Below are positions 57,100-64,000 of a stretch of 64,000 bases of DNA, one piece after another. The number at the start of each line of letters is the position of its first letter. The first letter of the stretch is position 1. The notes below the pieces were generated by a model, which worked only from the letters and a program-made list of their open reading frames with translations, did not search any database and was not told where the DNA came from. The position numbers and the translations under genes are program-made. The DNA is from Coenobita brevimanus. Its lineage: Eukaryota > Arthropoda > Malacostraca > Decapoda > Coenobitidae. The DNA lies in contig CM064732.1 in the NCBI GenBank assembly GCA_032717465.1, forward strand, positions 26,241,891-26,305,890. Reading direction: 5' to 3'.

Positions 57100-57800
57100 T
57101 TATTTCAATGGTGAATCCAAACAAGGATATGTGGTATGTCCATAGAAACTCATTACTTAAGTGGGTGCTGTTATGACAAGATAGGGCAGTGCATGTCACA
57201 CTGCTCTGAGAGTGAGTGGACTGTTGAAGTTGTGTGCTATTGTTTAGTGATGATATTGCTTTGCTTAGTAAACGAGTGGTAGTTACAAGGCTTGTTCATC
57301 GTGACTGAAGGTGTCTATAAAATTGAAATTTTAAAGTCAGTGCAACAATCTAAATCATTGGTTGTTGTGAGTAATGGAGTATTTAGTAAGGCTGTGTTGT
57401 CAAGCTGTGGAGAACTTCAGTGCGTTTGAGTGTGCAGTATAATGACCAATGATGAAATTTTAGAGGATGAAGAACTAGGAGGAGTACATCAGAGATGATG
57501 GGTTGCTGTTACACTGAGGGTGGTGACGGGTAATAGGGAGGTGAACATGGAATTAAAGAAGAATGGAAATCAGGTGTCTGATACAGGGTTTAAAATTACT
57601 TGGAAACACAGGGAAACGAATGAGGGATTTCAGGAACTTTTTTTTTTTTTTTTTTTGTGGGTATGCTGAAAAATATTACGATAATAATATCCTGAGACGG
57701 TTTGGTCTTGGGGTGCGATCTGAAAGTGTATGGTTAACTACGAGGGTGCTTGTGAATGTTGTGGAAGGGAAGGAGAGAGGGGGATTATGGATGAGATAAA
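57100..57800 (+). mobile_element. Ancient RTE copy directly downstream of copy H
   Basis: Base-level resemblance to copy H is clear though diverged. AACAAGGATATGTGGTATGTC corresponds to the KQGCVMS region. TTTAGTGATGATATTGC corresponds to the FADDT codons. AATAGGGAGGTGAACATGG corresponds to NREVSME. CTGAGACGGTTTGG corresponds to LRWFG. Landmarks occur in the same order and strand as in H. No useful frame remains. A poly(T) block (57639-57656) interrupts it, and it ends before the usual tail at a poly(A) run near 57798-57809. Confidence 0.65.
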
Positions 57801-58038
57801 AAAAAAAAAAGTGAGGAAATGAGAGCAAATGAGCATTATGTGTATTGGAGAAAGAACAGCCTGATGGTGGAGAACAATGCAACGTGGGGGAGATTTCTTC
57901 GTGGAACCCCTCTGGGTTAATAAAGCAAATTGCTATTGTCCTTTTCATTACCACATTCCAGCTACTTTTTGGCATCGATTTCATAAACTGATAATTACAT
58001 ATTCCTGATATTCTTCCCTCTTTTTGCCTCACAGTCGA

Positions 58039-58053
58039 TACCGTGATCGTGTG
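58039..58053. repeat. 15-bp target-site duplication of SINE copy 2 (left)
   Basis: TACCGTGATCGTGTG, identical to 58417-58431. Confidence 0.88.
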
Positions 58054-58416
58054 TCTATGTACCTAGTGTCAAAGGCCATATGCCCGTAAGGGGTGGCCGT
58101 TTGTCTTTCAGTTAATTCTTTTACGGGGAGGGGAACTAACCCTCTGCCAACCCATTTATTTGACACCTAAGGAACACGTACGGGGTGGTTGTATGGTAAC
58201 CTCCCAGCATTGTATATCGTGTCCTTGCTTACAGTAAACAATTAGGTTTGTCATTCAATATAAAGTCACTTGAAAAGGAAAGAAGAGTAATAAAAAGTGA
58301 CTAGAAAGTTGGGAGAAATAGGAAGACGGGTGGGCAGACACAGAAAAAGAACGATAAGGGTGAAGAATGAGATAGGCAGCACTACATGAAGTGAGTGGAT
58401 GATGGTCGCTACAGCC
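58054..58416 (-). mobile_element. Chimeric RTE-tailed SINE, copy 2
   Basis: A 363-bp insertion flanked by perfect 15-bp direct repeats (58039-58053 and 58417-58431), the hallmark of target-primed reverse transcription. On the minus strand it starts GGCTGTAGCGACCATCATCC. It contains GGGTTGGCAGAGGGTTAGTT and CCCCTCCCCGTAAAAG from the RTE leader. It continues with AAACGGCCACCCCTTACGGG from the RTE 3' end and finishes in a reduced TAGA-type tail. No tRNA-type B box was found in the head. It aligns throughout with copy 1 at 52858-53220. Confidence 0.87.
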
Positions 58417-58431
58417 TACCGTGATCGTGTG
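58417..58431. repeat. 15-bp target-site duplication of SINE copy 2 (right)
   Basis: TACCGTGATCGTGTG. It is followed by GGGTCGC and a poly(A) run. Confidence 0.88.
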
Positions 58432-58439
58432 GGTCGCAA

Positions 58440-59640
58440 AAAAAAAAAAAAAAGGAAAGAAAAAAAAAGAAAAAAGATGTCTTGATACATATTAAAACTA
58501 ATTTACTGAGATGGATATCAGCCGACAAATATGAAAAGAGACAGGGAGAAGCTAGAACTGGACCAGTAGGAGGGTGGGACAGAGAAGCTATGAAATGGGC
58601 CAAAAAGAGACGGAAAAGCCAGTATGGAACGAATACAAGGGAGGGGCAGAGAGAGGCTAGGAAATGGACCAATAGGAGGGAGGGGAGGGAGAGGGAGGCT
58701 GGGAAATGAACCGATAGAAGGGTGGAAATGATATATACCGGAGAACAAATGCACCAATTATAGTTAACAGAACAGACAAACAATTGAAGCACAGTTAAAA
58801 AGTGGTTTAATGTTCGAGTAAACAAATATAGCAGTATTAGAAAGCCGTTAAACATACCTGTATAATTGACGTATAACAGTGCGAGAAAGTGGTTTAAGTA
58901 CAGTATATATATGAACGAACAGAAGAAGCGCGTGTGAAAGGATTAAAAAAAAAAAAAAAAAGGATAAGCAGATAAAATAATGAGGTCTAAAGAAAGTGAA
59001 TGAACATACGACTGGAAAGACTAAGCAACGAGAAAAAAGGGATAAGTGAATGAGCGGATAAATGAAACAGTTTGTGAAAATATTATACATAAGAATGGAT
59101 ACAAATGAAACAGTAAAATGAAGGACGTTAAATATTTCAAGCATACTAAAGAGCTGTACGCAAAGAGATGACTTGAAATATAGCTGTTAGTAGAGAAAAG
59201 AACTAGCACGACCCATATATTCTAGTAGCAGACATACTCATAGATCCAACCTAACAAGCGCAACGCGGGGCTGCCTACGTAAAATAAAGAACCAGGAAAA
59301 ATTTAACTGCCCAAAATGTTTTTAAAAACTGCAAAATTGCCTAACTGAATATTTCGTTCGTAAAGAAGAACGAAAAATTTTGTGTGAGATAGTTGTGTCC
59401 TCATTGCCTTTTGCTGTTCGCTTTTCCCCTCCTTTTCAGTACTGTTTTTAGTGTATATCTTTTTACTATATGACTTCAGTGCACAAACACACACTCACAT
59501 ACACGCACGCAGGCAGGAGTGAGCTACATGATACCACCTAGTACTTTTTCGTATCAAAATTATTCGCAGTGCTGGTCACAATGCTATTATTTTTCTCCCT
59601 TTATAGTCTGCATATTAACTCATGACTGGCAGTTGTTCCC
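58440..59640. other. Purine-rich anonymous sequence, weak repeats
   Basis: Poly(A) runs occur at 58438-58453 and 58946-58961. Between 58560 and 58730 a GGACCA(A/G)TAGGAGGG motif recurs (58560, 58666, then a weaker version near 58708), suggesting a decayed minisatellite. No gene is supported. Confidence 0.4.
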
Positions 59641-59641
59641 T

Positions 59642-59644
<3 letters not shown>

Positions 59645-59697
<53 letters not shown>
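59645..59697. repeat. (GA)n microsatellite
   Basis: GA array with one AA interruption. Confidence 0.95.
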
Positions 59698-59698
<1 letters not shown>

Positions 59699-59875
59699 GA
59701 ACTAAAACAACTGAAAATGGAAGCACATAAAACAGTAGTAATGATAAAAGGGCGAAGCTGCAAATTTATAATGGAGAGATTTGGGAATGAGACAATCATG
59801 CATTCCGTACTACTGTACACGCAGTATTTTCGTTGGTACAGCAGGGTGTTCGTAGTACCCCTTGCTTAACGATTT

Positions 59876-62812
59876 GTTTAACCTTTTTATATTTATGCAA
59901 GGAAGAAGGTAGGCTACTAAAGGCTGAAAGCCCGCAAGGTTGTTCCCTCCAAGAAAAGGAATAAAAAAGATAACAGAGAGCCAAATTCAATATCTGTTCA
60001 TTTGGAGATGCCTGGACACATTGTGTTTGGAAGACTGGAGGTCATAGGCAATAGGAAATACAGACAGAGGATGACACATCGAGAGTTGAACTATTGTTTA
60101 CATGAAGGACTGGGAGTAACGGTTAACTCTTGCATTAGACAGTTGGAGAGAAAACGGATGAGAGTTATTGCTAGACGGGTGCTACGAGCCCATCGTAGTG
60201 GTGGAGGGACGCAAGCGGATAGTTCAGAGGAGAAGTGACCATTTAAGTAGGGATAGAAAAGAGATAACGATGCAACAGTGTGGTGATGAGACAGAGGTTG
60301 AAGGGAGCCAGCAAGAGAAGGAAAGTTAATGAGACGAAATGACTTTGACTACACCTTGTTGAGAAGAGCTGTATGTGAGGAGACTCCCAACACATGAGAG
60401 TTATACTCTACACAGGGGCGAATAAAACCCCTGTTTAAATTCAACAACTGTGCCGGAGTAAAGACAGCACAGAGTCGGCTTAGCATACCTAAACTGTTGG
60501 AAGATGTTACACGACAGGTAATGTGATCTTTCCAAGATAAATCAAGAGAATATGAAACCTCAAGTATGTTTAATGACAATGCAGGATTAAGTTGGATATT
60601 GTTAAAAATTAGAGTATAGGCTACTCCTGCAGAAGATTTTGATGGGTTGAAAGGTATAAGAAAGGAGTTTTTGAAATATTAATAACAACAAAATTGCTTA
60701 TACCCAAATCAGACATATAAACCAAGTCTGACACTAGGTGTGTCATTGCCTCATCCCTTGTTTATTAACCCGCCACTTACCAGTGCCATTTTAAAACGGT
60801 CTGACATAATGCTGCGGCCAGTGCCAGTGCCGTTTTAAAATGGTATAAAATAAAAAACTTCACTGTGACAGCATTTTTCAAGATTCGCAGGTAAAAATTG
60901 GCAGGCATGTAAGATAACTGTTCCTCTACCATCCCCCAGGCTGTCAAGGCCATACACTCACTCACCCCCTCCCTCACACTCAGTCTGCCTCACTCTGCCT
61001 GTGTGCCTCACCCAGTGCTGTACATAGTGAAGGCATATTGTAAATATTTTCTTGTAAGTGTAAGGACTATATAGTGAAGTCAAGTTGTAAATACCTTCTT
61101 GTAAGTGCCAGGACTGTACGTAATGAAGTCAGGATGTACCCATCTTCAAGTAAGTGTAAGATAATGCATTCACAGTGAGAAAGACACGCAAATTGTGATA
61201 GATGCTGAAGTAATAAGTGATCAGAAAAGTGTACTGAACATTGCTATACCTTCCCAGCATAAATACCTGAGTATACCTTACATAAAAAATGGCTTTCTCT
61301 CACGTACGTGGTGAGTGTGAGAGAGTGGCTATACCTGTACGCAAGTATGCAGGACTAAATAAAACTCGTTTCCGAGCCTCAGTGAGCATTTTAATGGCGA
61401 AATTCATTATTTCCACATCCAAATTTATCATTTTAGCCAAAAAAAAAAAAAAAGATCGAAAAATGGCCGGCACAGGGGTGACCCAGAGGGCTAGAAATAG
61501 CCGGCATGCAGCGGGTTAAAATAACTGCTGAGATGGACGCAGAAGGAGTCATCAACATAGGAGCGGACTGGTTTAGATATGCCGATACTGCTCAGAAGGT
61601 CGTTGATGAACAGAAAGAAGAGAGGGAAACCACACTGAGAGCTCACAGAGAGTAACGGTGGCCATCTACAACAGTAGCTATAAAATGACCTGAAAGGAAG
61701 ACAGAGATAAAGGCACAGACAGAAGGACAGAAAATACAAGAGGGCAGTTTGAAAGTTAAACGTTTATGCCAGACTCGATCAAAAGCCTTTCAGATATCAA
61801 GTGCACCGGCAAAGCTTTCGCCAAAGTCCTTAAAGGAGGATGGCCATAAGTCTGAAAGGCAGGTGAGAAGATTGCCAGTGGAGCATCCCTGGCAGAAATC
61901 ATACTGATGATTGGAAGAAGGTTGTGATAGGATAAGTGTTTTATTTTTTTCACAAAGTATTCAAAAACTTTCCAAATACAGGATGCTAAACCATTTGGGC
62001 AATAGTTACAGGGTTGGGAATAGTCACCTTTCTTTGGGAAAGGCTAAATGAGAGCAAACTTTCAGCAAGAAGGAAAGGTACAAGTTGACAGATAAAGACA
62101 AAAGAGTTTACCAGGCAGGGTGTAAGCACAGAAACACAGTTCTTGAGGACAACAGGAGGGACCCAATCAGGTCCTTAGGCCTTGTTAATTGTGAGGCCAG
62201 TGATGGCAAAGAATACATCACCTGAAGACATTTTAATGTCAGCCATGAGGAAGCGAGAGAGTGAAAATGATGGACGAACAGCACTGGAATTGTCTAAGCA
62301 GGAACTGGAGGTGAAAGTCTAAGTGAATTGTTCTGCTTTATCAGTTAAAGAAACAGTTACAGACCCATCAAAGTGGAATAGGGGAGGGAAGGATGAGGAC
62401 GTAATGCTGTTTGAAAGAGTTTTAGCAAGATGCCAGAAGGAGCAGGAAGAATCTAATTTGGAGAGTTCAGAACATTCAGTAGGAATGAGAGTATTTTTAG
62501 TGGAGCGAGGGACAGATTTAGCACGATTCTGGGCAGAAATACAAAATTAATGAGAGTTGAGGTGGCTCCAGTACCTTTTATAGGTACACACCTTGTTGTG
62601 GACAGCAATAGAACAAGCGATATTAAACCAAGTTTGTTTTTACTTTAGTTAGAAGATAAGAGAAAGGAATATATGCTTCCATGCTCGAGCTGACAACCTA
62701 CATAATGTGCAAGGCACACTCATGGTTCTCGGCCATGGTAGCAATAATTAATCATTCCAGGGAAAATCAAAGAAGTACTGCCTGAGGGCATCCCAATCAG
62801 CAGCTCCAAAGT
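59876..62812 (-). pseudogene. Old CR1/jockey-like LINE copy, 5'-truncated
   Basis: Minus-strand counterpart of the LINE at 38.75-42.0 kb. In order from its 3' end: 3' UTR (GGAGGGAACAACC), C-terminal segment (60000-60240), LSWKDHITCRV and [14 protein letters not shown] (60349-60579), the motif A region near 61780-61810, and the EN-RT linker near 62770-62810 (complement of AGTACTTCTTTGATTTTCCC). Stops and indels occur throughout. It is split by a TTAA MITE at 60765-61519. At 62812 it meets a third LINE type. Confidence 0.8.
60765..61519. mobile_element. piggyBac-like MITE, 755 bp, TTAA target
   Basis: TTAACCCGCCAC at the left and, read inwards on the other strand, TTAACCCGCTGC at the right. 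Excising it with one TTAA gives CCCTTGTTTATTAAAATAACTG. The related intact LINE at about 41140-41155 (minus strand) reads CCCTTGTTTGTTGAAGTAACTG at that place, so both borders are confirmed by an empty site. Inside lie a 14-bp inverted repeat (CCATTTTAAAACGG at 60786-60799, complement at 60830-60843) and three tandem ~48-bp units (from 61021, 61070 and 61117). No transposase is encoded. Confidence 0.85.
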
Positions 62813-64000
62813 GCCAAAGCTGCCACTTCTTAGGAGGGATGAGGTAGTAAAATCTATAAAGGAGTTAAAGAATTTTAAGGCCCCAGGAGAGGATGGAATA
62901 TTCCCTGAAATGCTTAAGGTGGAATATGACGAGTTGATGAATGCGCTTTTGAAACTTTTTTATGTGGCTTGGGATGATGGTGGAATTCCAGAAGAGTGGA
63001 AAAATGGAGTGATTATAAAAATACCAAAAAAAGGAGATTTAAGTGTGTGTGGCAATTGGAGGGGGATAACTTTGACACCTGTAGTTGCAAAAGTCTTTTC
63101 CAAAATCTTGTTGAACAGAATAGAGCCAGTAATTGATAAAATTTTAAGAGAAGAACAAGCGGGATTTAGAAAGGGTCGAGGTTGTAATGATCAGATTTTT
63201 ATTGTAAGGCATCTAATGCAACAAGCTAATGAGATGAAAATGCCACTTAGTATGTGTTTTGTGGATTTTGAAAAGGCGTTTGATAGTGTTTCACGTGGAG
63301 CTATGTTGAAAATTATGAGATTCTATAGTATACCAGAAAAGTTTGTACATATTATTAGAAGCCTGCATGAAGATACTTTTTGTAAGGTAATGGTGGGTGG
63401 TTCTTTGAGTGATCCATTTCAAGTTAGGTCAGGAGCGATTCAAGAAGGAGTTCTTTCGCCATTGCTGTTTGTTTTGGTTATAGATTATGTTATGAAAAAG
63501 GTTGTAAGGAGAACAGGTGCAGGAATTAACTGGAAAGAAAATAAGAAGCTGATGGATTTGGACTATGCTGATGATACTGTACTGATTTGCGGAAGTATTT
63601 ACGAGATGCAGCGGGTGCTTGATTGTCTGATGGAGGAATGAGAAAAAATGGGATTGGTAATAAATTGTGGAAAGGCTGAAATTATTAATATGAACGTGGA
63701 GAACCAAATCGATTGTGTAACTGGGAATAATGTGGAGAAGAATGTAGAAAACTTTAAATATCTGGGAACGATTGTATCATCTAATGGATCATTAAACAAT
63801 GAAATTGAGGAGAGGATTAGACAGGCATGGCGAGCTGTTGGAAAGTTGAAATGTGTTTGGAATAATAATATGCTTTCGGTACATACTAAAGTGAAAATTT
63901 ACAAGTCCATGGTTAGACCAATTTTAATTTACGGGCATGAGTCATGGTACAGTACAATTGCAACAGATCAGAAAGTATTAGGATTTGAGAATAAAATACT
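62813..64000 (+). pseudogene. Third LINE type, reverse transcriptase, runs off the window
   Basis: An open frame from 62811 to 63641 (about 276 residues) encodes ELKNFKAPGEDGIFPEML, NWRGITLTPVVAKVFSKIL, EEQAGFRKGRGCNDQIF, FVDFEKAFDSVSRG and DLDYADDTVLICGS. Motif B reads AIQEGVLSPLLF instead of the usual RQGC-type. A TGA at 63639-63641 replaces the expected Trp. The same frame then continues to the window end with ENFKYLGTIVSSNGS and RPILIYGHESWY. It resembles RTE/SR2-like non-LTR retrotransposons but differs from the A-H family and from type 2. The endonuclease is missing because the copy begins at the junction with the old CR1-like LINE. The 3' end is outside the window. Confidence 0.75.

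Overview
The window reads as a repeat-dominated intergenic stretch of a large invertebrate genome. No host protein gene, rRNA gene or functional tRNA gene can be supported. A decapod crustacean (crab or shrimp) is the best guess. The reasons are the extreme density of long (TA)n, (TG)n, (TC)n and (TTA)n arrays, the many decayed RTE-like and CR1/jockey-like LINEs, and the piggyBac elements. This host call is inference from repeat style, not from a marker gene.

Layout. 1-3.3 kb: microsatellites and an old RTE remnant on the minus strand. 3.34-9.88 kb: an apparent TTAA-bounded piggyBac-like element with two head-to-tail RTE copies (A, B) inside it. 10.8-11.8 kb: 5' part of a second piggyBac element. 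12.96-14.79 kb: RTE copy C (minus). 15-16 kb: a very degenerate ~30-bp minisatellite. 16.6-20.7 kb: a full-length piggyBac element (TTAA ends, terminal inverted repeats, broken transposase). 21.4-24 kb: pyrimidine-rich tract with a small MITE candidate. 26-29.2 kb: near-complete RTE copy D. 30.4-33.55 kb: RTE copy F (minus). 33.55-35.39 kb: a different RTE-like LINE interrupted by a tRNA-derived SINE with an 8-bp target duplication. 35.39-36.88 kb: RTE copy G. 38.75-42.0 kb: the best preserved LINE, CR1/jockey-like, with an (AAAT)n tail. 43.08-43.32 kb: tRNA-Gly-like SINE. 45.4-46.5 kb: three tandem ~385-bp units. 49-50.7 kb: weak relics. 52.86-53.22 and 58.05-58.42 kb: two copies of a chimeric SINE. 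53.23-53.91 kb: element with ~142-bp internal repeats. 54-57.1 kb: RTE copy H, followed by an ancient RTE copy. 59.88-62.81 kb: an old minus-strand CR1-like copy split by a 755-bp TTAA MITE. 62.8 kb to the end: a third LINE type.

How the parts relate. The main RTE family encodes one protein of roughly 1000 residues: an AP-type endonuclease, a reverse transcriptase, and a C-terminal region ending in a WFGHVERM-type motif. The stop codon lies only about 20 bases before a (TAGA)n tail. Copies fall into two subfamilies: one holds C and D, the other A, B, F, G and H. All copies are broken, and some share identical nonsense codons (F with H, B with G), so they were probably copied from already defective sources with enzyme supplied in trans. 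The 363-bp SINE combines an unrelated head with pieces of the RTE 5' leader and 3' end and a perfect 15-bp target duplication. It is therefore most likely a parasite of this RTE and is the most interesting object in the window.
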